Assembly: GCF_004912135.1 (NCBI RefSeq)
Contig: NZ_STGU01000008.1
Span: forward strand, 186,001-250,000
DNA: 64,000 nucleotides
Source: Rhizobium rosettiformans W3
Lineage (GTDB): Bacteria; Pseudomonadota; Alphaproteobacteria; Rhizobiales; Rhizobiaceae
Direction: 5' to 3'
Below, in pieces: positions 52,469 to 62,300 of this stretch (position 1 is its first letter; each line of letters begins with the position of its first letter). The notes under the pieces were generated by a model. That model saw nothing but the letters and a program-made list of their open reading frames with translations. It was not told the origin of the DNA and searched no databases. The translations under genes and the position numbers were made by a program.

Positions 52469-55075
52469 TCAGCGAATGGGACGTAACAACCGCAACGCAT
52501 TCATGGTTACAAGGACTGTCGCACCCGTATCGGCAAGAATTGCAGGCCACAGGCCCGTGATGCCCATGATAGTCGTCACCAAAAACACCGCTTTCAAACC
52601 CAGAGCGATGGTGATGTTCTGGAAAATGTTGCGCATGGTCCGTTTCGAGAGATCGATCATAAGGGCGACATCAGCCACCCTGCCGTGGAGAACGGCGGCG
52701 TCAGCCGTCTCCAAAGCCACGTCTGTTCCACCACCCATCGCGATCCCGACATCAGCAGCCGCTAACGCTGGCGCGTCGTTGATCCCATCGCCGATCTTGC
52801 CGACAACATAGCCCTCTTTTTTCAGTTCGCCTACGATCCGCTGCTTGTCTTCAGGCATCAGCTCCGCACGGACCTCGATGCCGAGTTGCGCACCGATGGC
52901 GGTGGCGGTCCGCTTGTTGTCGCCTGTCAGCATGATCGTCTTTATGCCTGCATCCGTCAGGGCCTTGAGGCCCGCAACAGCATCGGCTCTAGGCTCGTCG
53001 CGCATGGCAATGGCACCAGCGAGAACATCGCCAATAACCAGTACAGACACGGTCTTTCCTTCATCGTTGAGAGACGTGATCTTCTCCAAGTGAGCAACTG
53101 GAACCGGAACTCGCTCTGCTGCAGCCCTGGGCGAGCCAAAAAAGACCTCAACGCCGTCCACGATGGCGGAAACACCCTTGCCGCCGAGAGCCTTCGCATC
53201 GGTCCCCGTGGGAGGTACGATGCCTTCCTCCTTGGCCTTGCTTAAGATCGCAAGGGCGAGAGGATGGCTGGATCCCACTTCAAGCGCTGCGGCAAACCGA
53301 AGGACGTCCTCACTTTCCCGACCGAACGGGACCACATCAGTCACCTGCGGTTTGCCTTCGGTGAGCGTGCCAGTCTTGTCGAAAGCAATGGCCGTAAGCT
53401 CGCCAAGACCTTCTAGAACGGCGCCGCCTTTGAGGAGCAGGCCGCGGCGTGCGCCCGACGACAGTGATGCAGCGATCGCAGCCGGGGTCGAAATGACAAG
53501 TGCGCATGGGCATCCGATCAGCAGCACGGCAAGCCCCTTGTAAACCCACTCACTCCATATTCCATCCGCAAACAGCGGGGGAATGACTGCCACCAAAGCG
53601 GCACCGACAACCACGCCAGGAGTGTAGTATTTGGCGAACCGGTCAATAAAGCGTTCGGTCGGAGCCTTTGATTCCTGCGCTTCCTCGACGAGGCGAACGA
53701 CACGGGCGATAGTGTTGTCTGCTGATGCTGCCGTGACCCTGATACGCAGAACCGCATCACCATTTACGGTGCCTGCAAAAACAGTGTCGTCGACGGCCTT
53801 TCGAACAGGCACGCTTTCCCCGGTCACGGGCGCTTCGTCGATCGCGCTTTCGCCTGCAACGATGACGCCATCGGCGGAGATCCGGTCACCAGGGCGGACC
53901 AGTATGATTGAACCAACCGCAAGAGTTTCGGCTGGCACCTCGCGAGTCTCGCTGCCTTCCTCCAATAACGCCGTCTTTGGAACGAGCGCCGTAAGGGACT
54001 TGATGCTGTCGCGCGCCTTTCCGGCGGCAACGCCTTCAAGCAGTTCGCCAACCAGGAAAAGGAAGACGACCGCAGCGGCCTCTTCGGTCGCGTCAATGAC
54101 CAGTGCGCCAGCAGCGGCGATCGTCATCAGCATCTCGATGGAGAATGGCGTGCCAGCCAGTGCGGCCATGATAGCCCTTCGGGCGATCGGCACGAGGCCG
54201 ACAAGCATTGCAATCGTGTAGGCATATGTTTCGATCGCTGGGAACATGTACCCAATGCCATACGCGACAGCTAGTGATCCACCCGCGAGGATCGTCAGAC
54301 GCCCCTTCTTAGTCCCCCACCAAGGACCTTCGGAAGATCCGTGATCGTGACCGTGGAGTCCCTCAACTTTGTCCAGCGCCGCGCTTTTCGATCCATGGTC
54401 GTGTCCAGCGTGGGCATTGTCAGAACCCTCTTGGGTCGTGGACGATGCGCGCCCGTCCGTTCCTGGCATGGGAACGATCGTGTACCCGAGACCGGAGACC
54501 CGTTTTTCTATCGCTTTGATATCCGCTGACTGCCGATGTTTGACCGTCATGGTTCCGGCCGTGACCGACACGGAGACGTCATCGACAGCGTCCATCCGTC
54601 TGATGGCCGTGTCAATCTTGGAAGCACATGACGCGCAATCCATTCCGCCGATACGGAAACGTGCCTGCAGGATAGGGGGTGCCACATCATCTGAAGGCGC
54701 GACGCGATCGGGCTCATGATCATGCCCAGTGCAATGAGCTGCATGATCCGAATGATCATCATGACTGGACTGTCCGTGCGGCTCTCCATGTAGGTGATCG
54801 TGCGTGCAATCCGGTCCGTGTTTATGGACGGGTTTCACAACGGTTTTGGAAATCGTTGAGATGAGGGAGGCTTGATAGCCTAGGCCCGACAGCTTGTGGC
54901 GAATCGTGTCCAGAGCGCTGATTTCTGTGTGCTCGACTGTCATTGTGCCGGCGGTGACAGATACGGACACCTCTTGAATGCCCGGAATACGTCTCACGGC
55001 GGTGTCGATCTTGTTTGCACACGAGGCGCAATCCATTCCGGCTACCCGGAAACGAGTTTGTAACGAGTCGCTCAC
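52469..55075 (-). CDS. P1B-type heavy-metal ATPase (ZntA/CadA type, Zn/Cd/Pb)
   Basis: Inner-membrane export ATPase of 868 residues. Two N-terminal HMA domains carry GMDCASCANKID and GMDCASCASKID. Between and after them are three His-rich linkers (for example GHDHEPD, HGHDHGSS). The core has TGES, transmembrane CPC (LIGCPCALVIS), phosphorylation site DKTGT, SSHPLA, and GDGINDAPAL. The last helix region (DTGATVLVTMNALRLLR) with Asp fits the P1B-2 Zn/Cd/Pb type. A MerR-type promoter lies 28 bases upstream. It exports toxic divalent metals to the periplasm. Confidence 0.94.
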   Translation of the reverse strand: MSDSLQTRFRVAGMDCASCANKIDTAVRRIPGIQEVSVSVTAGTMTVEHTEISALDTIRHKLSGLGYQASLISTISKTVVKPVHKHGPDCTHDHLHGEPHGQSSHDDHSDHAAHCTGHDHEPDRVAPSDDVAPPILQARFRIGGMDCASCASKIDTAIRRMDAVDDVSVSVTAGTMTVKHRQSADIKAIEKRVSGLGYTIVPMPGTDGRASSTTQEGSDNAHAGHDHGSKSAALDKVEGLHGHDHGSSEGPWWGTKKGRLTILAGGSLAVAYGIGYMFPAIETYAYTIAMLVGLVPIARRAIMAALAGTPFSIEMLMTIAAAGALVIDATEEAAAVVFLFLVGELLEGVAAGKARDSIKSLTALVPKTALLEEGSETREVPAETLAVGSIILVRPGDRISADGVIVAGESAIDEAPVTGESVPVRKAVDDTVFAGTVNGDAVLRIRVTAASADNTIARVVRLVEEAQESKAPTERFIDRFAKYYTPGVVVGAALVAVIPPLFADGIWSEWVYKGLAVLLIGCPCALVISTPAAIAASLSSGARRGLLLKGGAVLEGLGELTAIAFDKTGTLTEGKPQVTDVVPFGRESEDVLRFAAALEVGSSHPLALAILSKAKEEGIVPPTGTDAKALGGKGVSAIVDGVEVFFGSPRAAAERVPVPVAHLEKITSLNDEGKTVSVLVIGDVLAGAIAMRDEPRADAVAGLKALTDAGIKTIMLTGDNKRTATAIGAQLGIEVRAELMPEDKQRIVGELKKEGYVVGKIGDGINDAPALAAADVGIAMGGGTDVALETADAAVLHGRVADVALMIDLSKRTMRNIFQNITIALGLKAVFLVTTIMGITGLWPAILADTGATVLVTMNALRLLRPIR

Positions 55076-55102
55076 TGGAAATCCTCACATTGTGAAAGAT
55101 TA

Positions 55103-55133
55103 ACCGTACGACCTCTAGCCACTAGAGGTGCAA
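55103..55133 (-). promoter_or_regulatory. MerR-type promoter for the P1B ATPase
   Basis: Reading left: -35 TTGCAC (55128-55133), a 19-base spacer with CTCTAGTGGCTAGAGG, and -10 TACGGT (55103-55108). The operator ACCTCTAGTGGCTAGAGGT is a near-perfect palindrome and closely resembles operators of CadR/PbrR-type MerR regulators before cadmium or lead ATPase genes. Confidence 0.82.
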
Positions 55134-55322
55134 GCAAAAAGTTGCGGATCGGCGTGAGCTATTACTTGCGTCTTGCTGGGGTCGGAAAGGTTAAATGCTG
55201 CGCCTCGGGTACCCCAGCGACCCGACAAACTCATTATCCATCGCTGACGGATCCTCCCAAATGACCATTGAGCTTTCATCTAACGAAGAGCCCAAATGTA
55301 AAACAAATGGCCCTGCTGCCTA

Positions 55323-56384
55323 TCAGCTCCAGCCGCCGCCTATTGTCCGGTAGAAAATATGCGAACCAATCTGTGTCATGCGCTGCATGGAACGGGCCCA
55401 GGAAGGGTTTACGTAGGTCGCATTATAATGAGTGGACGAAGCGACTTCGGCAAGAAATATCTTGCCGGCAGAGACCGCCATCGCGACGTCTTTCGCAAGC
55501 CGAAACGCTCTTCGGTCGATAATCAAATCGGCGATACCGTCACAGGCAAATGAGAACTGACACCTGTTGAACCAGTTCTCATTTTGGTACACTACTCCGC
55601 AGATGCTGCCGGGATAGCTGGGGTTGCGCACCCGATTTAAAATCACCTGGGCGACCGCAGCCTGCCCTTTCACCTCTTCACCGCGCGCTTCAAAGTAAAT
55701 TCCGGTCGCCAAGCATTTTTGTTCAGTAGGCGAGAAAACCGATGCTGGGAGAGGCCGGCTCATCCAAGCATGGTCACCTTCCGTCACCGGGGGAACAAAG
55801 CGACCTGTGTTTGTTTCGATTCCAAGCACTGCGTCAAAAGCACCCTCTGGAGCATGGTAAGCGTCCGTTGGGGTGTAAGCCGTAGCAAGAACATCAGCGG
55901 AATCATTTGTGACGAGGGCAGCGAGAACAGGCGGGACACCGGCGAATCGGTCATCTTCGGGACTATGACGCGCTGAAGCGTTTCCTGTTATAAAATACTC
56001 GAAGCTTTGCCTGAGCTCCCCGAATTCCAACTGCGACGCCGATTGCAGCGGCACGAAGCCAGGTTGGCCGAGCAGTATCCCGGCTGATAGCCCTGCGGTA
56101 TCCTTGCGCGGCAGCCTTGAGGTTTTCGTCAGAACCGCCGATGTCGCAGAAACAAACTCGTGGGTACCCCGCAGCTTAATCCTAGCGCCTTTTTTACTAT
56201 AGTCCTCGCTACCGTCGGGAAATGCAAAACGATCCGCGGACTGGGTCGGTCGAGGTTCCACCCTCGCCTCCATTTGCGTCCTGCTTGATTCATAGAAGGG
56301 TGGCGGAGACGCAAAACCGAACACTATCCACGACACGAAAAACAAAGCCAATGCTGGGTGCTTAGGGCACACGGCTGTTCGCAT
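55323..56384 (-). CDS. Cell-wall hydrolase (SleB/Hydrolase_2 family)
   Basis: Exported protein of 353 residues. An N-terminal hydrophobic signal (ALALFFVSWIVFGFASPP) precedes a 200-residue linker, then the SleB-type domain: CLATGIYFEARGEEVKGQAAVAQVILNRVRNPSYPGSICGVVYQ and CQFSFACDG, with catalytic Glu in YFEARGE, and ending HYNATYVNPSWA. Family members cut peptidoglycan. Its upstream 234-base gap holds no MerR-type box in this direction. Confidence 0.88.
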   Translation of the reverse strand: MRTAVCPKHPALALFFVSWIVFGFASPPPFYESSRTQMEARVEPRPTQSADRFAFPDGSEDYSKKGARIKLRGTHEFVSATSAVLTKTSRLPRKDTAGLSAGILLGQPGFVPLQSASQLEFGELRQSFEYFITGNASARHSPEDDRFAGVPPVLAALVTNDSADVLATAYTPTDAYHAPEGAFDAVLGIETNTGRFVPPVTEGDHAWMSRPLPASVFSPTEQKCLATGIYFEARGEEVKGQAAVAQVILNRVRNPSYPGSICGVVYQNENWFNRCQFSFACDGIADLIIDRRAFRLAKDVAMAVSAGKIFLAEVASSTHYNATYVNPSWARSMQRMTQIGSHIFYRTIGGGWS

Positions 56385-56571
56385 CCTTGCTTCTCCAAAT
56401 CCGGTTCAATGCGCGAAGAGGATGATTTATTAACCTTAACTGATTCTTAAAGCCAACTCCTCGTCGGCGTCACAATGTCTCAGCAAAGCAGCGACGTCGC
56501 CTCATGATCAGGAGAACGGACGGATTTGGGATCAGCATGATCGTTTGATCAACTTAAGCGTGATCATGGGC

Positions 56572-56602
56572 TTGTAGCTCTAGCGGGATGAGGTTCGAAC
56601 AT
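56572..56602 (+). promoter_or_regulatory. Degenerate MerR-type promoter for the DUF1624 gene
   Basis: -35 TTGTAG (56572-56577), a 19-base spacer containing CTCTAGCGGGATGAGG, and -10 GAACAT (56597-56602), 17 bases before the ATG. The first arm CTCTAG is conserved, the second reads ATGAGG rather than CTAGAG, and the spacing is unchanged. Weaker than the other five sites. Confidence 0.55.
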
Positions 56603-56618
56603 CCGTTTATTTGGAAAC

Positions 56619-57371
56619 ATGATGAGGATTGATCAATTGACGGAAACAATGCGCTTTCGACTGAGATCTATAGACGCGCTACGGGGGATGGCCATAGCGG
56701 GCGTTGTCGTGTTTCACTTGGTTTGGAATCTCGAGTTTGCAGGTCTTTTGCCCGTAGCCTTGTCAGACAACCCGATGTGGCTGATGTTCGGCCGCACGCT
56801 TGCCGGTACTTTTATGCTTCTAGTAGGTGTTAGCCTCGCTTTGGCACACGGGAATAAATTCCATTGGGGTCCGTTCTGTCGACGGATAACAGTCGTGTTG
56901 GTGGCAGCATTGACTATTACAGCGGCAACCAGGTTGGCATTTGCCGACAAGTTTATATATTTCGGCATATTGCATGCAATCGTGGCAGCATCTGTCTTAG
57001 CTGCGGCCTTTGTTAGACTGCCACCTTTGATCAGCGTCAGCGCGGGTGTTGTGACGTTAAGTCTTCCACTTCTTATTTCGGACCAGATTTTCAACTCCAG
57101 GTGGCTTGCATGGATTGGGTTTGCGGAAAGCCCACCTCCCAGCAATGACTATGTTCCGATTTTCCCATGGGTGGGGCTGACCCTGATTGGCCTTGGCCTC
57201 GCGAAGTCATGCATCGCTCGAGGATACGACGCACTACTAGCAAAAACAGAGCCCACGGGCCGGATTATGATAACACTCGGATGGCTGGGACGACATAGCC
57301 TGTCCATTTATCTCATACATCAGCCGATTTTACTTCCTGTGGTCCTAGGCGGCGCGCGGCTCCTCGAATAA
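56619..57371 (+). CDS. DUF1624 (YeiB-like acyltransferase-superfamily) membrane protein
   Basis: Inner-membrane protein of 250 residues with seven or more hydrophobic segments. Family marks are RSIDALRGMAIAGVVVFHLVWNLEF near the N-terminus, FILLVGVSLALAH-like FMLLVGVSLALAHGN, FGILHAIVAA, PIFPWVGLTLIGLGLAK and the terminal LGRHSLSIYLIHQPIL. DUF1624 proteins are part of the acyltransferase-3/HGSNAT-like superfamily; reaction unknown. A degenerate MerR-type box sits just upstream. The start may be at 56619 or three bases later. Confidence 0.85.
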   Translation: MMRIDQLTETMRFRLRSIDALRGMAIAGVVVFHLVWNLEFAGLLPVALSDNPMWLMFGRTLAGTFMLLVGVSLALAHGNKFHWGPFCRRITVVLVAALTITAATRLAFADKFIYFGILHAIVAASVLAAAFVRLPPLISVSAGVVTLSLPLLISDQIFNSRWLAWIGFAESPPPSNDYVPIFPWVGLTLIGLGLAKSCIARGYDALLAKTEPTGRIMITLGWLGRHSLSIYLIHQPILLPVVLGGARLLE

Positions 57372-57800
57372 GCATCAGACTTCACTTTGCAAGTGGAAAT
57401 GGAAGTGGGCGAGATAAGGCTCTTTATTGCTTTAGCTGGAGAAGGCCTTTTTTCTGAAGAACCTTCAATACGCGTGTGTCGGTCGACGAGCCATTTTTCA
57501 ACAGGTCAGATGCTTTGCTGAATTCCACATAAAGCATGCGATAACCAAACCACGGAGGGTGCGACACGGTTCGGTTAAGCCCATCCGTTGTTGCGTTCCT
57601 TTGCACAAGACGTTCGCCCTAAAAGCTCGGATGTGGCCCGACTCATGAGCCCGAGCCGGTATGATCGTGCAAATGTTCGCCATCTTCTAGATTAACCATG
57701 ACATTCAGTGTTGCTCCGGCCACGATTGACTCCTTCCTCATCACATCATTAACCTTCTGTTAACAATGCAGCGCGAGCTGTCGTTAGCCGGGAGACTGCG
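57372..57800. other. Non-coding gap of 429 bases
   Basis: Between the DUF1624 gene and the second BTLCP gene. A 60-codon minus-strand frame at 57424-57606 has an initiating ATG but no ribosome-binding site or family resemblance, so it is not called. A palindrome-like GTTAACAAT/ATTAACCTT context occurs near 57750-57766. No MerR-type box was seen. Confidence 0.35.
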
Positions 57801-58421
57801 ATGTCAGTAAATTGGACCATCAGAAACGTGGTGTATGGCTTCATAGCACTCTCCATTTCAGCAGGCTCAGCCATCCCCGCTACCGCGGAAGCATCACTCT
57901 GGATGAAGACTGGCTCTGTGACGTCGCAACCCATAGGACACTACGAATTCTGCCTCCAGTACGTGGACGAATGCACCACTAAGTTTAGATCCGCGGCTCC
58001 TCCACAGCTGACCCAGCGGGGATGGCAGGTTATCCGCGAGATCAACTCTTCGGTCAACGCGTCCATTGCACCCATCACTGATGAGGACCTCTACGGCAAG
58101 GATGAGGTCTGGGTCTACCCCACCAACGCCGGCGATTGCGAAGACTACGCGCTGCTCAAGCGTCGCACACTTATCGAGCAGGGATTTTCGGCAGCTGACC
58201 TGCTCATGACGGTTCTCTTGAAACCGGATGGCGAAGGCCACGCAGTTGTTACCGTTCGGACATCTGAGGGCGACTTTATCCTCGACAACTTGGAGGAGCA
58301 GGTCCTCTTGTGGAGCAAAACACCCTACACATTCCTCAAGCGGCAAGCGTCGTTCAATAGCGGGCGTTGGGTTACAATCGAAAATGGTGAGGAACTCGCT
58401 GTCGGATCGGTCAAGGAATAA
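57801..58421 (+). CDS. Transglutaminase-like cysteine protease (BTLCP family), copy 2
   Basis: Exported protein of 206 residues. A signal segment (VVYGFIALSISAGSAIPATA) is followed by SQPIGHYEFCLQYVDEC, VWVYPTNAGDCEDYALLKRRTLIEQG with catalytic Cys, GEGHAVVTVRT with His and GDFILDNL with Asp. It parallels the first copy at 45558-46163 in every motif, and the two are clear paralogues. It probably trims or crosslinks surface proteins. Standing alone between intergenic stretches, it has no evident operon partner. Confidence 0.88.
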   Translation: MSVNWTIRNVVYGFIALSISAGSAIPATAEASLWMKTGSVTSQPIGHYEFCLQYVDECTTKFRSAAPPQLTQRGWQVIREINSSVNASIAPITDEDLYGKDEVWVYPTNAGDCEDYALLKRRTLIEQGFSAADLLMTVLLKPDGEGHAVVTVRTSEGDFILDNLEEQVLLWSKTPYTFLKRQASFNSGRWVTIENGEELAVGSVKE

Positions 58422-58837
58422 GCTTCGATCATTGCGGTCACGAAGAAAAACGGCAACGTCTTTTTGATGTTGGTTTTTTACCTCCTTGGCACGGACAATC
58501 TTTGTACCTTTATACGAAAGGTCGATGGTAAGCGACCAAGGTGCCCGCTCTTTGTTTCGCGCGTGCAGCGGCAGACAAACTGAGCAATCGACCCCATCGC
58601 TCCTGTGGCCAGTCAAGATGAAGGCGTGGCCGTCACCGTAGTGGCCTCTTCCTAATGGTGTCGTCGCCCGTTGGCGACGATCTATCCTTGATCTTGCAAA
58701 TGGAGGTTCAACCATCAGCTAGATGCCGAAGAAGGCAAGCACGCTGGTCACACCGATCCTGGCCACCAACCACCGCGATGACTTGGATAGCAGACGCACC
58801 CGCAAGCCGCTGCCTGAAACGTCATGCTATCCTACGG
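58422..58837. other. Non-coding gap of 416 bases
   Basis: Between the convergent ends of the second BTLCP gene and the DUF411 gene. Apparent frames are antisense continuations without gene-like features. No repeat or hairpin with a T-tract stands out. Confidence 0.35.
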
Positions 58838-59293
58838 TTAGACCTTTGGCCTCACGGCTTGGTAGAGGGTACCAATACCGTCCCTCCCAACGGATACGAC
58901 GTCGTAAGAGGCGCTGGGGCTGTCTCCCATTCCCAACGACCCGGCAGGCATGCCCGGCACGGCCAGACCCGCGATATCAGGCTTCTCCGCGAGCAGTCTC
59001 GTCACCGCCTCAAGCGGCACATGACCCTCCAGGTAGTAGCCTGCGACCACGGCCGTGTGGCAGCCACGGAGGTCGGTCGGGACATTGAAACGGTCCTTCA
59101 CGACCTCGATGTCGACTACCTCTTCGGCCTTCACCACAAACCCAGCATTTGTCATTGCCGCAGCCCACGCGTAACAACAGCCGCAGTTGGGGTCCTTATA
59201 CACGATCATGCCTTCACCTGCCGCCAGCGCCGTTCCAGTGACGGGCAATGCTGCGACAGCGACCAGGGTGCAGAGGAATTTTCTTCGATTCAT
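58838..59293 (-). CDS. DUF411 metal-binding protein
   Basis: Exported protein of 151 residues. The ATG at 59293 follows a GAAGGAG site; a signal peptide (FLCTLVAVAALPVTGTALA) is next. The conserved core is YKDPNCGCCYAWAAAMTNAGF with the CGCC metal-binding cysteines, then VPTDLRGCHTAVVAGYYLEGHVP and LAVPGMPAGSLGMG. DUF411 proteins accompany copper/silver efflux clusters, probably as periplasmic copper chaperones. It lies 14 bases after the CusA-type gene on the same strand, so it is part of that operon. Confidence 0.9.
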   Translation of the reverse strand: MNRRKFLCTLVAVAALPVTGTALAAGEGMIVYKDPNCGCCYAWAAAMTNAGFVVKAEEVVDIEVVKDRFNVPTDLRGCHTAVVAGYYLEGHVPLEAVTRLLAEKPDIAGLAVPGMPAGSLGMGDSPSASYDVVSVGRDGIGTLYQAVRPKV

Positions 59294-59307
59294 CGTCGTT
59301 CTCCTTC

Positions 59308-62300
59308 TCAAAAAGCTTCTGCCGTCACGGAAGCCGGAAACTGGTTCTCCTCGCGTGCTCTCTTCAATCCGTATCCCTTGACCAGCCCGTAGACGGCGGG
59401 AATCACGATCAACGTCAGCAACGTCGATGATACCATGCCGCCGATCATCGGCACCGCGATCCGCTGCATGATCTCCGAGCCGGCGCCCGTGCTCCAGAGG
59501 ATAGGCACCAGTCCCGCCATGATCGCGACGACGGTCATCATCTTCGGCCGAACGCGCTCGACCGCCCCAACCATGATCGCTTTGTCGAGGTCTTCCTTTT
59601 CGAATGCCCTGCCCTCGGCCTTGGATTTGGCCTTCTCGTCCCTGAGCGCGTGGTCGAGATAGATCAGCATGATCACACCGGTTTCGGCCGCCACGCCTGC
59701 AAGCGCGATGAACCCGACCGCAACGGCGACGGAAGCGTTGAAGCCCAGCCACCACATCATCCAGATGCCGCCGACCAAAGCGAACGGCAGAGACAGCATG
59801 ACGATCAGTGTTTCGGTCAATGCCTTAAAGTTCAGGTAGAGCAACAGGAAGATCAGCGCCAGCGTTAGCGGGACGACGATCATTAGCCGGTCCTTTGCCC
59901 GTTCCAGATATTCGAATTGCCCGCTCCATGCGACGGAATAGCCCGCGGGCATCTCGACGCTCGCCGCGACGGCTTCTTGGGCTTCGGCAACGTACCCCCC
60001 AAGGTCGCGGTTGGCGATGTCTACGAAGATGTAGACGGCGAGCTGGCCGTTCTCCGTCCTTATGGTCGTGGCACCGCGCGTGAGCTTGACTTCGGCGACC
60101 TCGCCCAACGGAACCGTGCCGCCACCGGGCAATGATACCTGGACGTCCCTCGCGATGGACTGGGGATCGCTTCGGAAAGCCCTTGGGTAACGGATGGCGA
60201 CGCCATACCGCTCTCTTCCCTCCACCGTCGAGGTCACGACCTCGGATCCCAGGGCCATTCCGATGACATCCTGGACATCGTCGATCGAAAGCCCATAGCG
60301 CCCGAGCGCCATGCGATCAGGGATGATATCGAGATAGTATCCACCGATGACGCGCTCGGCGTAGGCACTCGACGTTCCCGGCACCGCCTTGAGAACGGTC
60401 TCTATATCGCGAGCGACCCTCTCCATCTCGTTCAGGTTTGTCCCGTAGACCTTGACGCCGACGGGCGTGCGTATTCCGGTCGAAAGCATGTCGATGCGGG
60501 CGCGGATGGGCATCGTCCAGGCGTTGGAGACACCGGGAAACTGAAGTGCCGCGTCCATCTCCTGTTTCAGACTGTCAGACGTGACGCCCGGCCGCCATTC
60601 GGACTTGGGTTTCAGGGTGATGATGGTCTCAAACATTTCCGTCGGAGCCGGATCGGTTGCCGTCAACGCCCTGCCCGCCTTGCCGAACACCGTCTCGACC
60701 TCGGGGAAAGATTTGATGATGCGGTCCTGCGTCTGCATCAGCTCCGCCGCCTTCGTCACCGACAGGCCGGGCAGCGTTGTTGGCATGTACATCAGCGTGC
60801 CCTCGTCGAGATCAGGCATGAACTCACTCCCGATATGCTGCACGGGCCAGACGGTCACCCCGAGGATCACGATGGCTGCCAGGATTGTCAGGCTCTTGGC
60901 CTTAAGGACGCCCGCGATGACCGGACGGTATATCCAGATCAGCAGTCTGTTCAGCGGGTTCTTGTGTTCTGGAACAATTCGGCCGCGGACGAACAGGATC
61001 ATCAGTGCCGGAACAAGCGTGATGGACAGCAGCGCTGCCGCCGCCATCGCGAAGGTCTTGGTGAAGGCGAGGGGTCCGAACAGGCGGCCTTCTTGCGATT
61101 CAAGCGTAAAAATCGGCAGGAACGACACCGTGATGATCAGCAGGCTGAAGAAAAGCGCCGGGCCGACCTCGCTTGCCGCCTCGATCAGCACTTCGGCTCG
61201 AGGCTTGTCAGGAGGCGCGCGTTCCAGATGCTTGTGGGCGTTCTCGATCATGACGATGGCCGCGTCGATCATCGCACCGATAGCGATAGCTATCCCGCCG
61301 AGGCTCATGATGTTCGCTCCCAGACCTAGCGCCCGCATGGCCATGAAGGCGATGAGAATGCCGATCGGTAGCATGATGATGGCCACGAGCGCGCTTCGGA
61401 CATGCAAAAGGAAGGCGATAGTCACCAGTGCAACCACGATCGATTCCTCGATCAACGTGACTTTCAAGGTCTCGATTGCCGCTTCGATGAGTTTCGAACG
61501 ATCATAGACGGGCAGGATTTCGGTGCCAGCCGGGAGACTGCTTTGAACAACCGCCAGGCTTTCCTTGGCGTTCTCGATGACGGTGAGCGCGTTGGCTCCG
61601 TCGCGCTGAAGGACGATTCCGCTGGCGACCTCGCCCTCGCCGTTCAGCTCGGTGATGCCGCGCCGCTCGTCCGGAACCAGCTCTACCCTTGCGACGTCCG
61701 AGAGACGCAGCGCGACGCCGGCATTCGTTTTCAGGACAATGTTCTCGATGTCATTGATGCCCTGCAGATAGCCCTTGCCCCGAACCATAAACTCGAACTC
61801 GGATATCTCCACGGTGCGGCCGCCGACGTCGCGGTTGCTGGACCGGACTGCGTCGGCGATATCCGAAAGCGAGACTTTCTGAGCCTTCAGGCGGGCCGGG
61901 TCGACGACAATGGAATACTGCTTAACGAAGCCGCCGACGCTGGCCACCTCGGCCACGCCCTCGGACTTCGAGACGGCGAAGCGCACCACCCAGTCCTGAA
62001 GCGACCGAAGTTCGGCTAGCGACAGTTCCTTCGCGACGACGGCATACTGGTAGACCCAGCCGACGCCCGTAGCATCCGGGCCGAGACTTGGCGACACGCC
62101 GTCCGGCAGCCGGCTTGCGGCCGCGTTCAGATATTCAAGCACGCGGCTGCGCGCCCAGTAGGGATCGGTCCCGTCCTCGAAAATCACGTAGACGAACGAA
62201 ACGCCGAAGAAAGAGAAGCCGCGGACCACCTTCGAGTTCGGCACGGTCAACATGGAGGTCGTCAGCGGATAGGTGACCTGGTCCTCGACCACTTGCGGAG

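Noticed and set aside
57424..57606. 60-residue minus-strand frame
   Set aside because: No ribosome-binding site, no signal or domain, and no operon context.
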